DNA of 64,000 nucleotides, from the NCBI GenBank assembly GCA_942493135.1, contig OW818684.1, positions 3,410,001 to 3,474,000 of the forward strand. The letters are read 5' to 3'. The DNA comes from Planctellipticum sp942493135. Lineage in GTDB: Bacteria; Planctomycetota; Planctomycetia; Planctomycetales; Planctomycetaceae. Below are positions 23,366 to 30,857 of the stretch, piece by piece. A program made the translations under genes and the position numbers. Each line of letters starts with the position of its first letter. Positions within the stretch are counted from its first letter, which is position 1. The notes beneath the pieces are model-generated. The model was not told the origin of the DNA, ran no database searches, and saw nothing but the letters and a program-made list of their open reading frames with translations.

Positions 23366-23647
23366 TCAACCGGCGTTGGCCAGAATCTTCGGCGGTGAGT
23401 TCTCAGCTTGCGACGCAGCGTCGATGTCGTTCAACAAGGCTTCCGGGTTGACTCGGAGCGCCTCGGCGATGCGCACGACTGACGTCAGCGTCGGGGAATT
23501 CTTTCCGGATTCCCAATTCACGATGCTCACGTGCGAGATGTGCGCCTCCTTGGCCAGCGCCATCTGGCTGAGGTTCCGGCGAGTCCGCCATGCCCGCAGG
23601 TTGCGACTGAAGACGTTTGGCAATTCGTGTGGCTGCATTTCGACCAT
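23366..23647 (-). CDS. Xre-family repressor (cI-like)
   Basis: A 93-residue protein with a Cro/C1-type helix-turn-helix: FSRNLRAWRTRRNLSQMALA, KEAHISHVSIVNWESGKNSP, SVVRIAEALRVNPEALL. The length is that of a DNA-binding domain plus a short tail without a dimerisation domain. It lies next to the integrase and is divergent from 23720-23905, so it is the best candidate for the lysogeny regulator. ATG 23647 is chosen, but ATG 23638 (MQPHELPN) is nearly as likely. Confidence 0.85.
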   Translation of the reverse strand: MVEMQPHELPNVFSRNLRAWRTRRNLSQMALAKEAHISHVSIVNWESGKNSPTLTSVVRIAEALRVNPEALLNDIDAASQAENSPPKILANAG

Positions 23648-23719
23648 GCCCCTATAGTACATTCTTCTGTCGTGCTGGGAACTGCGTTCGGTTCGAAAAT
23701 TGGTCAGGAGGACTTGGTG

Positions 23720-23905
23720 ATGGCGAAGAAGGTTCAAACGACAGACGAGCAACTGGCCGCCCTGGCGAATCACGTCAGCTCCGAGGTCGCGAGGCTGTCC
23801 GCCGAGCTGCTGCAGGAAGGGCGTGTCAGCGAAGCCGGTTCCGTCATCCGCGCATGGGAGTCGTTCAACTATCGCGTGCTGCAAGTGCTGCCACGGCCTC
23901 AGTGA
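23720..23905 (+). CDS. Small divergent phage protein next to the repressor
   Basis: A 61-residue helical protein (TTDEQLAALANHVSSEVARL, SAELLQEGRVSEAGSVIRAW) starting at ATG 23720 with AGGAGG nine bases upstream, an unusually strong site. It is divergent from the Xre-type gene with 72 bases between. In temperate phages this position holds cro-like or antirepressor-like genes, but no DNA-binding motif is visible. It overlaps the end of the opposite gene at 23865-24137. Confidence 0.6.
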   Translation: MAKKVQTTDEQLAALANHVSSEVARLSAELLQEGRVSEAGSVIRAWESFNYRVLQVLPRPQ

Positions 23906-24137
23906 GCGCCTGCAGTTGTTCCTTGATTCCTTCGAGCTCGCCTTCGATCTCCGTGAGGTGTTTGCCCTGAACGATGTCCGATGCGGCACGATTCAGATCC
24001 TCAACCTCATTGAAGATCAGTCGGAGCATGACGACGGCCGGGTGGAAGTCGTCGGGATGTTCGGGTTCGGCAGCCGTGACGGCTCGCTTCGCCTTTACGG
24101 GCCTCTTTGCCGCAGCTTTCTTGCTGGCCTTTTTCAT
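23865..24137 (-). CDS. Lys/Ala-rich coiled-coil protein
   Basis: A 90-residue protein from ATG 24137 (AAGGAG, 4-base spacing). It has a histone-like N-terminus (KKASKKAAAKRPVKAKRA) and a C-terminal heptad coiled coil (EIEGELEGIKEQLQALTEAV). Its 3' end overlaps that of the convergent gene by 41 bases. It could belong to the phage or to the host side of the attachment site. Function unknown; a DNA-bridging role is possible. Confidence 0.55.
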   Translation of the reverse strand: MKKASKKAAAKRPVKAKRAVTAAEPEHPDDFHPAVVMLRLIFNEVEDLNRAASDIVQGKHLTEIEGELEGIKEQLQALTEAVAALAARDS

Positions 24138-24158
24138 GTGACTCCTTTCTCCACGGCT

Positions 24159-24207
24159 GAAAAAGAAACACGCCGAACCCGCGGACGACGTCCGCCAGCT
24201 CGGCGTG
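24159..24207 (-). terminator. Nested hairpin terminator downstream of tRNA-Phe
   Basis: An outer stem CACGCCGA/TCGGCGTG (24169-24176 and 24200-24207) encloses a second stem GCGGAC/GTCCGC. On the minus strand it is followed by TTTCTTTTTC. It lies 39 bases past the tRNA 3' end and is the likely terminator of that transcript. Confidence 0.75.
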
Positions 24208-24245
24208 CAAATGCCACTCGATTTGGCCCTACCGAGCCTTCAGAG

Positions 24246-24318
24246 TGGACAGGGGCGGGGTCGAACCGCCGACACCAGGATTTTCAGTCCTGTGCTCTAC
24301 CAGCTGAGCTACCTGTCC
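24246..24318 (-). tRNA. tRNA-Phe (anticodon GAA)
   Basis: The 73-base gene folds into a full cloverleaf: acceptor stem GGACAGG/CCTGTCC, a D arm with AGCTCAGCTGGTAGAGC, an anticodon arm with loop CTGAAAA (GAA), and a T arm with GTTCGACCC. The discriminator is A, and the CCA end is not encoded. It lies beside the prophage integrase and its 3' half is a classic phage attachment site. The transcript is closed by the hairpin at 24159-24207. Confidence 0.97.
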
Positions 24319-24622
24319 ATCCGCGCGACCAGGCTGGGCCCGGCTGCGGGGAGAGAGAAAGAATACACATTTTGCAGGGGGCGTCAATCGGCCGGGGCAG
24401 TTCGGTCGCCGTCTGGACGTCAAAGGGACGGTGCAGGTTCGGTCGTGACGACCTTTCCAGCGGCGTCAGTAAGCCCATCTTCCGACGTTTCAAGCGGTTG
24501 CGGCCGGGGGCGGGGAGTGCCACAATATCGGGAATTGCCGATCTGCCCGGAAGACGCAGCGACTGGACGTGCACGCCGGTTCGCAGAAACCGCATCCGCG
24601 ACCACCAGGATGAAGGCCTCTC
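24319..24622. other. Intergenic region upstream of usp
   Basis: About 300 bases between the tRNA gene and the stress protein. No reading frame, repeat or clear hairpin is seen. It must contain the promoter of the tRNA on the minus strand and probably that of the downstream plus-strand operon, but no convincing -35/-10 pair was found. Confidence 0.4.
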
Positions 24623-25579
24623 ATGGAACGCTTGCAGAATATTCTCGTCGGAGTGGACCTGCACCAGGGAGACCGCCTGGTTTCGGATGATTTCAGCGCC
24701 ACGACGGTTGCCGCGGTCGAGCAGGCGTGCGAGCTGGCGAGCTACAATAAGGCGGACCTGACGCTCTGCGCCGTTCTGGAGATCTCCGAGCAGGCTCTGC
24801 ACCTGATTGAAATCGACCACCTCAACGTCAAGAAGACCGTCGAGGACAATGCCGCCGAGGCCCTGCAACGTCTCGTGGCCAGCGTCAAGGAACGGGGGCT
24901 CAACGCCCGGACCGTGATCCGGATCGGTCGGAGCTGGGAAGAGCTGACCCGTGAGGCGATCGAAGGGGCGCACGACTGCGTCGTGGTCGGAACCCGCGAA
25001 CGGGGCAAGGCCTCGCGGATGCTGTTCGGCAGCACGGCTCAGAAACTAGTCCGGTTCTGTCCCTGTCCGGTCTGGATCGTCAAACCCGCCGAGGTCCGCG
25101 CAATTCGCGAAGTGCTCGTGGCGAGCGATTTGAGCGAGGCGGCTCAGACGGCGGTGCAGACGGCGGTTCGCGTGGCGGGTGCCCTGAACGCCAAGCTGTT
25201 CGTGGTCCACTCTCTGGAGTTCCCGTTCGAAACGTATCTGCGGACGGCGGGCGTTTCGGAAGAAGAAGTCGTCAAATACCGGGCGACGCTCCACAAGGAA
25301 GCCAACGAGAAGCTGCAGGCGCAGATTGCGGCGACCGATGCCCGGACGCTGACACAGGGCGTCCAGATCCATGTGCTCGAAGGGACGCCCGACGACGCCA
25401 TTCCGGATTTCGTCGACAAGAACGAAGTGGACGTGGTCGTGATCGGGACCCAGGGGCGCAGCGGAATCTCGGGCGTACTGCTGGGGAACACGGCCGAGCG
25501 GCTGCTGCCGCACCTCCACGCCTCGCTGGTCGCGGTGAAGCCGGCCGGCTATGTCAGTCCGTACGAGCGCAAGGAATAG
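24623..25579 (+). CDS. Tandem universal stress protein (UspA x2)
   Basis: A 318-residue protein with two UspA domains. The first (residues 4-155) starts ILVGVDLHQGDRL and ends with DCVVVGTRERGKASRMLFGS and the CPCPVWIVKP strand. The second (about 160-305) has EVLVASDLSEAAQTA and the full ATP-type motif VIGTQGRSGISGVLLGNTAE. Such double proteins resemble UspE. It is the first gene of a run followed by a cysteine desulfurase after 33 bases, so the cluster may respond to stress. The ATP-binding Gly-rich loop is most complete in domain 2. Confidence 0.9.
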   Translation: MERLQNILVGVDLHQGDRLVSDDFSATTVAAVEQACELASYNKADLTLCAVLEISEQALHLIEIDHLNVKKTVEDNAAEALQRLVASVKERGLNARTVIRIGRSWEELTREAIEGAHDCVVVGTRERGKASRMLFGSTAQKLVRFCPCPVWIVKPAEVRAIREVLVASDLSEAAQTAVQTAVRVAGALNAKLFVVHSLEFPFETYLRTAGVSEEEVVKYRATLHKEANEKLQAQIAATDARTLTQGVQIHVLEGTPDDAIPDFVDKNEVDVVVIGTQGRSGISGVLLGNTAERLLPHLHASLVAVKPAGYVSPYERKE

Positions 25580-25612
25580 CCGGACTCCGGCTCAGGCGAC
25601 GAGGGGATGCCG

Positions 25613-26812
25613 ATGACCACGCCGCCCCGCGACGAGATCTATCTGGATCATCACGCCACGACGCCGGTCGACCCGGCGGTGCTGGATGCGATGTGGCCGT
25701 TCTTTGCCGAGCATGTCGGCAATGCGGCCAGCGAGCAGCATGCGAGCGGTCGATTCGTGGCGGAGGCGGTGGAAGTCGCCCGGCGGCAGGTGGCGGAGCT
25801 GGTCGACGCCGACCCGCGGAGCGTGGTGTTCACCAGCGGGGCGACCGAGGCCAACAACCTGGCGCTCAAGGGGCTGCTGGCGACGGTGCCGGCGGAGGGA
25901 CACGTGGTCGTTTCGGCGATCGAGCATCGGTCGGTGCTGGATGTCGTTCAGCGGCTGAAGCGGCGCGGGAGGCTGGTGACCGTCATTCCCGTGGAGGGGA
26001 CAGGGCGGGTCGATGTTACGGCGCTCGAACGGAGTCTGACGCCTCAGACGGTGCTGGTTTCCGTGATGGCGGCGAGCAATGAGATCGGAACGCTGCAGCC
26101 GGTTGGGGAGATTGCGGCGATCTGCCGTGCACGGGGGATTGCTTTTCATACCGACGCCGTCCAGGTGTGCGGGCGGGTTCCTTTCAGCGTGCGCGAGACG
26201 GGCGCGGACTTGGTGAGCCTGTCGGCGCACAAGCTGTATGGCCCGCAGGGAATCGGGGCGTTGATCGTGCGCCGCGGTTCGCCGCGGCTGGCCCTCGAAC
26301 CGCTGCTGGACGGGGGCGGGCATGAGAACCGATTGCGAAGCGGCACGTTGCCGGTCGCGTTGATCGTCGGTTTCGGAGCGGCCTGCGCCCGCTCCCGCGA
26401 CCTGCTCGATGAAGAAATTCCGCGGCTGACGGCGTTGCGCGAACGGCTCCGGCAGCGGCTCCACCGGGAGCTGCCCGGACTGGTGCTGCATGGGGACAGG
26501 GAGCAGCGGCTGCCGGGGAATCTGAACGTCGGCATTCCCGGCGTCGATGGCGATGCGCTGCTGGCGGGTCTGAAGGGCCTGGCGGTGAGCTCGGGGGCGG
26601 CCTGCAGTTCGGCGGAGCCGGAGCCGAGTCACGTGCTGCGGGCGCTCGGTGTCTCCGACACGCTGGCGCGGGCCAGCCTGCGGTTTGGACTCGGCCGGTT
26701 TACGACGGCCGAGGAGATCGACCGCGCGGCCGAGATTGTGATCACGACCGTGGAGCGGCTGCGCGGTCCCGAGTTCGTCCGCACACCCTCTGTTGCCGAG
26801 GTCCGTCGATGA
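25613..26812 (+). CDS. Cysteine desulfurase (NifS/IscS family)
   Basis: A 399-residue PLP enzyme that moves sulfur from cysteine to acceptor proteins for Fe-S clusters or tRNA thiolation. It begins IYLDHHATTPVDPAVLDAMW and has the PLP Lys in SLSAHKLYGPQG, the SGAACSS loop with the reactive Cys, and the FTSGATEANNLALKG start. The loop carrying the Cys is short and of the NifS/class-I type. I start at ATG 25613 because the GAGG site is six bases before it; ATG 25607 overlaps that site. The stop overlaps the next gene as ATGA. There is no IscU or SufE gene alongside. Confidence 0.92.
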   Translation: MTTPPRDEIYLDHHATTPVDPAVLDAMWPFFAEHVGNAASEQHASGRFVAEAVEVARRQVAELVDADPRSVVFTSGATEANNLALKGLLATVPAEGHVVVSAIEHRSVLDVVQRLKRRGRLVTVIPVEGTGRVDVTALERSLTPQTVLVSVMAASNEIGTLQPVGEIAAICRARGIAFHTDAVQVCGRVPFSVRETGADLVSLSAHKLYGPQGIGALIVRRGSPRLALEPLLDGGGHENRLRSGTLPVALIVGFGAACARSRDLLDEEIPRLTALRERLRQRLHRELPGLVLHGDREQRLPGNLNVGIPGVDGDALLAGLKGLAVSSGAACSSAEPEPSHVLRALGVSDTLARASLRFGLGRFTTAEEIDRAAEIVITTVERLRGPEFVRTPSVAEVRR

Positions 26813-27591
26813 TCTGGGATCTGCACTGTCACCTGTCGGGCGTGGACGGTCGGACTCCCGACGAGCGGATCGCCCAGCTCATGGAGATCGCCGATCGAAT
26901 GGGGATCGACCGGCTGATTTTCTCGATGGGAATTTCCTGGTCCCTCGATCCCGATCCCGCAGAGTTTCGCAAGCAGAACGATCAGGTGATTCAGGCCCTC
27001 AGCCACTGGCAGCATCGGGCGGCTGGGCTGGCGTATCTGAATCCGAAGCATGGCAAGGAGTCGCTGGAGGAGCTGGACCGGGTGGTCCGGGACGGTCCGC
27101 TGGTGGGCGTGAAGCTGTGGGTCGCCGAGCGGTGCAGCGCCGAGACGCTGGATGCGATCATCGAGAAGGCGGCGGGGCTCAAGGCGCTGATCTTTCAGCA
27201 CACCTGGTACAAGACGACGGGCAATTACGCGGGGGAATCGACGCCCGATGACTTGGCGCTGCTGGCGAAGCGGCATCCGGACGTTCCGCTGATCTGCGGA
27301 CACTCCGGCGGCAACTGGGAGCGGGGGATCCGGGCGATCCGGGATTGCCCGAATGTCTACGTTGAGACGGCCGGCTTCGATCCCACGGCGGGGATGGTGG
27401 AGCTGGCGGTCCGCGAGCTGGGGGACGAGCGGGTGCTGTATGGCAGCGATATCGGCGGGCGGAGTTTTGCCTCGCAACTGGCGAAGGTGACCGGGGCGGA
27501 GATCACAGAGCCGGCGCGACGGCGGATTCTCGGCGAAAACTTGCGGAACTTGCTCAAGCCGATCCTCACGGCGAAAGGGATGCGGCTGTGA
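26809..27591 (+). CDS. Amidohydrolase-2 family metal-dependent hydrolase
   Basis: A 260-residue TIM-barrel protein starting WDLHCHLSG, the HxH metal motif, with further ligands in IFQHTWYKTTG, CGHSGGNWERG, and the terminal YGSDIGG Asp. It resembles the amidohydrolase-2 or PHP-like hydrolase families that decarboxylate or hydrolyse small aromatic or lactone substrates. It overlaps the desulfurase gene by four bases and the next amidohydrolase by four, so the three are one translational unit. Its substrate cannot be told from the sequence. Confidence 0.85.
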   Translation: MIWDLHCHLSGVDGRTPDERIAQLMEIADRMGIDRLIFSMGISWSLDPDPAEFRKQNDQVIQALSHWQHRAAGLAYLNPKHGKESLEELDRVVRDGPLVGVKLWVAERCSAETLDAIIEKAAGLKALIFQHTWYKTTGNYAGESTPDDLALLAKRHPDVPLICGHSGGNWERGIRAIRDCPNVYVETAGFDPTAGMVELAVRELGDERVLYGSDIGGRSFASQLAKVTGAEITEPARRRILGENLRNLLKPILTAKGMRL

Positions 27592-28358
27592 TTGATGTTA
27601 ACGTCCATCTGTCGCGCTGGCCGTTCCGTCGGCTGCCGCTCGACGACACGGCGAAGCTGGTGCAGCGACTGAAGTCGCTGGGGGTGACGAGCGCATGGGC
27701 GGGGAGTTACGACGCGATCCTGCATCGCGAGCCTTCGTCGGTCAACGCCCGGCTGGCGGAGGACTGTGCTGCGCACGGCGACGGGTTGCTGGAACCGGTT
27801 GGGTCGCTCCACCTGGGGCTTCCCGGCTGGGAGGAGGATCTGCGGCGGTGTCACGAAGTGCATCGAATGCGAATCGTCCGGCTCTATCCCAGCTACCACG
27901 GCTATGGTTTGAATGCTCCTGCGGTTGGCGAGCTGCTGGATCAGGCGACGCGACGAGAGTTGGTCGTGCAGTTTGTCGCCAAACTGGAGGACGAACGGAC
28001 GCAGCATCCGCTGGTGGCGGTTCCGCCGGTGGAACTGGAGCCGCTGAAGGACTGGTTGACGAAGCGGCCGCAGGCTCGCGTGGTGCTGCTGAATGCGCTG
28101 GGGCTGGTGCGTGGCGAGGCGCTGTCGAAATGGGCCGCCGCGGGGCCGGTGTGGTTTGAGACTGCGATGCTGGAAGGGGTCGCCGGGATCGGCGTGGCGC
28201 TCAAGCATCTGCCGGCGAACCGGCTGCTGATGGGTACTCACGCTCCATTCTTCGCGCCGGAAGCGGCCCCGCTGAAGTTGAAGGAATCGGACCTCGGTGA
28301 GGCGCTGCGGCGGCAGATTGCCGAAGACAACGCGGTCAAGGTGCTGGACTGGTCGTAA
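27588..28358 (+). CDS. Amidohydrolase-2-like protein, partner of the preceding gene
   Basis: A 256-residue protein, starting at GTG 27588 within the stop of the previous gene. It is a second TIM-barrel amidohydrolase but with a degenerate start (VNVHLSRWPFRR instead of HxH) and few metal ligands; the end keeps a MGTHAPFF motif. It may be a catalytically inactive or altered partner forming a heterodimer with 26809-27591. Such paired genes are frequent in planctomycetes. The operon ends here; a half copy of a palindromic repeat follows at 28391. Confidence 0.75.
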   Translation: MIDVNVHLSRWPFRRLPLDDTAKLVQRLKSLGVTSAWAGSYDAILHREPSSVNARLAEDCAAHGDGLLEPVGSLHLGLPGWEEDLRRCHEVHRMRIVRLYPSYHGYGLNAPAVGELLDQATRRELVVQFVAKLEDERTQHPLVAVPPVELEPLKDWLTKRPQARVVLLNALGLVRGEALSKWAAAGPVWFETAMLEGVAGIGVALKHLPANRLLMGTHAPFFAPEAAPLKLKESDLGEALRRQIAEDNAVKVLDWS

Positions 28359-28390
28359 AAGACCACTGGCTGCTCGTGAACCGGAACGAG

Positions 28391-28427
28391 AAGACACGCC
28401 CTTCGCGGACTCAGGGGCGTGCCACCC
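28391..28427. repeat. Half copy of the GGTGGCACGCCC palindromic repeat
   Basis: A 37-base stretch identical or nearly so to one arm of the elements at 48525-48605 and 36457-36539 and to the half copy at 50251-50286. It is in the orientation ending GTGCCACCC and lies between convergent genes. Confidence 0.8.
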
Positions 28428-28460
28428 GCGCACGATTCCTCACCAGCCGATGACAAGTTT

Positions 28461-30269
28461 TCATGGTGTTTCCGGTGTGGCCTTTTCGGCGGCTTCGGGG
28501 AGTTCGAAACAGACCATTTCTTCGCCGTTGCGGACGAACAGCCTGCCGTAGGCGATGACCGGGTGGTTCCAGGTCTTGCCGGTGAGGGCGGGAATCCGGC
28601 TCAGTTCGACGTGCTTCTTTGGCTGGGCTTCGACGAGGGCCACTTCGCCGGTTTCGGTCAGCACGAGCAGCAGACTCTGGTCGGCGAGCAGCAGAACCTG
28701 GCCGTTGCCGTAGCCGCGGGCCCGCCAGCGGATTTTCTGCTCGGCGAGGTCGAAGCAGAGAAAAATCGGGCCGTCAAATCCGTAGATCTGGTCGCCGACC
28801 ACGACGAAGTCGTTGAAGTAGGGCTTGAACTGCTTGCTGGTCCAGACTTCTTCGATGGGCCATTCGTCGCCCGCGTGCCCGACGTGAATCCGCCGGGTGC
28901 CGACGCCCATCCCGGTGCCGATCAGGATGTCCGTGTCGTTCAGGACGGCGGGCTGGACGATGCGTGCGATCCCTTCCGTCGGCCATTTGTGGACCCAGAG
29001 GAGTTTTCCGGATTCCGGCTCCAGCGACGTCAGGCCGGCGTCGGTCGTCATGAGGATCTGATCGACCCCTCCCAAGGTCGATTCCTGCGTCGAACCGTAG
29101 CTGAGCGTTCCATCGCCCGCCGTCCAGTTCAGCTTGCCGGTCTCGGCATCGTAGGCCAGCACGGCCTTGCCTTCCGGGCCGCCCGCGAAGGTGGTGACCA
29201 GTCCGTGGGCAATCAGGGGAGATCCTGAGAAGCCCCAGACCGGGATCTTGGCTTCCGAGTCCTTCGCGATGTCCTGGGACCATTTGACGGCGCCGGTGCC
29301 GGCGTCGAGGCAGAGCAGGGCGCCGTTGGCCCCCTGGGCATAGATCTTCCCGGCGTGGAAGGTCGGCGTGCCGCGCGGTCCGGGGCCGGCGACGACTTCC
29401 GTAAAGCGGGTTTTTTCGGCGTGCGACCAGATCTCGTCACCCGTATCGGCGTCGTAACAGATCACCAGTTCGTCGTCGCCGCGCTGCTCCTGGGTATAGA
29501 GTCGCGGCCCGATTACGGCCAGCGACGACCAGGCGGGGCCGACGCGGCGGCGCCAAAGTTCTTTCGGCGGAGACTTGGTCCAGTCGGTGGCAATCGTTAC
29601 GCCGGCCAGCCGGCCGTCGCGATTCGCCCCGCGGAATCCGGGCCAGTCGCCGGGCTGCAGTTCGATCACGTCGGTGGTGGCGAGCGGTTCGACCGGGGCG
29701 GGGACCGGGGCTTTGCTCAGTTCGGCGAGGAGTTTCTGCTCGGGGGTCGGCGTCCAGCGCCAGTTGAAGGTGGCGGCGAAGGCGCCGTCCATGCCATCGA
29801 CGCGCAGCAGCATGAAGGCTCCGAAGGCGAGCGCGAGCGACGTGAGGAGCAAGGTGCGCCGCAAGGGCCAGGCCATCCCGAGGCTGAGGATCAGCCAGCC
29901 GACCCAGACCGACCCGACGACGGGGAGCGCATAGAGAATCAGCGCCATCATCGGGAAGTCCTGGCCACAGACCGCGACGGCAATCGCCGCCAGCGCGACG
30001 TAGGCTCCCACGACCAGGCCGCGGTCGCTCCAGCGGACGCGGCTGAGGAGGAGCCACCAGAGCAGCAGTCCGATGGTCGCGATGAGCGGCGCGATGACGT
30101 AGGCAAAGAAGAATTTTCCGGGCGACCCCTCGCCGATGCCGCCCCAGATTCGGACCGCCCACAAGGCGACGATGATCACGACACCCGGCCAGATCCGGAC
30201 GCGGGGGAAGTTTACGGCTGGTGAAGTTTCGGGGGAGGCTGCTGCCTGGGGAACTGATGCGTCACTCAT
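28461..30269 (-). CDS. Membrane-anchored PQQ-like beta-propeller protein
   Basis: A 602-residue protein. Residues 25-155 hold about five hydrophobic helices (WPGVVIIVALWAVRIW; FFFAYVIAPLIATIGLLLWW; GLVVGAYVALAAIAVAV). The remainder is a propeller of BamB/PQQ-like blades: ELWRRRVGPAWSSLAVIGPR, CYDADTGDEIWSHAEKTR, YAQGANGALLCLDAGTGAVK, YDAETGKLNWTAGDGTLSYG. Each has the AxTGxxxW signature. It should sit in the inner membrane with the propeller outside. A strong ribosome site (AGGAG, six bases) marks the start. It is divergent from a MarR-type regulator across a 123-base region that holds an inverted repeat. Confidence 0.85.
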   Translation of the reverse strand: MSDASVPQAAASPETSPAVNFPRVRIWPGVVIIVALWAVRIWGGIGEGSPGKFFFAYVIAPLIATIGLLLWWLLLSRVRWSDRGLVVGAYVALAAIAVAVCGQDFPMMALILYALPVVGSVWVGWLILSLGMAWPLRRTLLLTSLALAFGAFMLLRVDGMDGAFAATFNWRWTPTPEQKLLAELSKAPVPAPVEPLATTDVIELQPGDWPGFRGANRDGRLAGVTIATDWTKSPPKELWRRRVGPAWSSLAVIGPRLYTQEQRGDDELVICYDADTGDEIWSHAEKTRFTEVVAGPGPRGTPTFHAGKIYAQGANGALLCLDAGTGAVKWSQDIAKDSEAKIPVWGFSGSPLIAHGLVTTFAGGPEGKAVLAYDAETGKLNWTAGDGTLSYGSTQESTLGGVDQILMTTDAGLTSLEPESGKLLWVHKWPTEGIARIVQPAVLNDTDILIGTGMGVGTRRIHVGHAGDEWPIEEVWTSKQFKPYFNDFVVVGDQIYGFDGPIFLCFDLAEQKIRWRARGYGNGQVLLLADQSLLLVLTETGEVALVEAQPKKHVELSRIPALTGKTWNHPVIAYGRLFVRNGEEMVCFELPEAAEKATPETP

Positions 30270-30314
30270 TGCGTGCTCCTGAGGACCCGATCCTGCGGCG
30301 CGACCGGGCCGGAG

Positions 30315-30341
30315 GGTACCAGTACAATATGAACCGGTACT
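30315..30341. promoter_or_regulatory. Inverted repeat, possible MarR operator
   Basis: GTACCAGT (30315-30322) is repeated in inverse at 30333-30340 (ACCGGTAC), ten bases apart, in the divergent space between the PQQ-like gene and the MarR gene. TACTAT at 30338 could be a -10 box for the regulator. Size and symmetry suit a MarR dimer. Confidence 0.5.
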
Positions 30342-30392
30342 ATAGTTTCGTCAATCTCGATTTGCCGGCCCGGAACGATTAAACTCCGGCTT

Positions 30393-30839
30393 ATGACTGC
30401 ACCTGAGGAACTTGGCCCGCTGATGGCGGAATTCGGCAAAGCCTATACCCGCAAACTGTTTGCGGAGATGGGACGGGCCGGAACGACCCCGGCCCGAGCC
30501 CGCCTGCTGATGGTGCTGCAGTGTCGCGGTTCGTGCAAGATGTCGGAGATCGGCACGCAGCTCGACGTGACGCCCCGGAATGTCACCAAGCTGGTCGACG
30601 GTCTGGAAGCGGAGGGCCTGGTCGTCCGGGAGCAGCATCCCGACGACCGACGGGCCACGCTGATCCGCCTGACCGCGCCCGGGATGCTGGTCTGCAAAGA
30701 AAGCGCACTGGCCAATCACGCGGCGGTAGCGTCGCTGTTCGAACAGCTTTCGGCTGCCGACCGGAAGCACATGGCCCGGATTCTGCGTCAACTGATCGAC
30801 ATCCTGCATGCCGAAGCTCTCGTCGATCCGGGTCACTGA
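30393..30839 (+). CDS. MarR-family transcriptional regulator
   Basis: A 148-residue winged-helix protein: TPARARLLMVLQCRGSCKMS, EIGTQLDVTPRNVTKLVDGL, EAEGLVVREQHPDDRRATLI, with helices at both ends for dimerisation. The wing motif DDRRA is well kept. It is divergent from the PQQ-like gene and probably controls both through the inverted repeat at 30315-30340. Its ligand is unknown. Confidence 0.9.
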   Translation: MTAPEELGPLMAEFGKAYTRKLFAEMGRAGTTPARARLLMVLQCRGSCKMSEIGTQLDVTPRNVTKLVDGLEAEGLVVREQHPDDRRATLIRLTAPGMLVCKESALANHAAVASLFEQLSAADRKHMARILRQLIDILHAEALVDPGH

Positions 30840-30857
30840 CGCCCAAACCAGCGACGA

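Larger units (their letters stand above)
1..24245. mobile_element. Prophage (partial), siphovirus-like, next to tRNA-Phe
   Basis: A continuous block of phage genes fills the left of the window. Gene order from right to left is recombinase, early genes, packaging, capsid, connector and tail, which is the usual order of a lambda/HK97-like temperate phage. Almost every gene is on the minus strand, with short overlaps. The integrase lies about 1 kb from a tRNA-Phe gene, the usual arrangement for tRNA-targeted integration. The left end (rest of the tape measure, tail tip, second attachment site) is outside the window. The right border is not certain: it lies between the integrase and the tRNA 3' end, and a terminator at 24159-24207 could be host DNA. 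No lysin is recognisable in the visible part. Confidence 0.93.
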
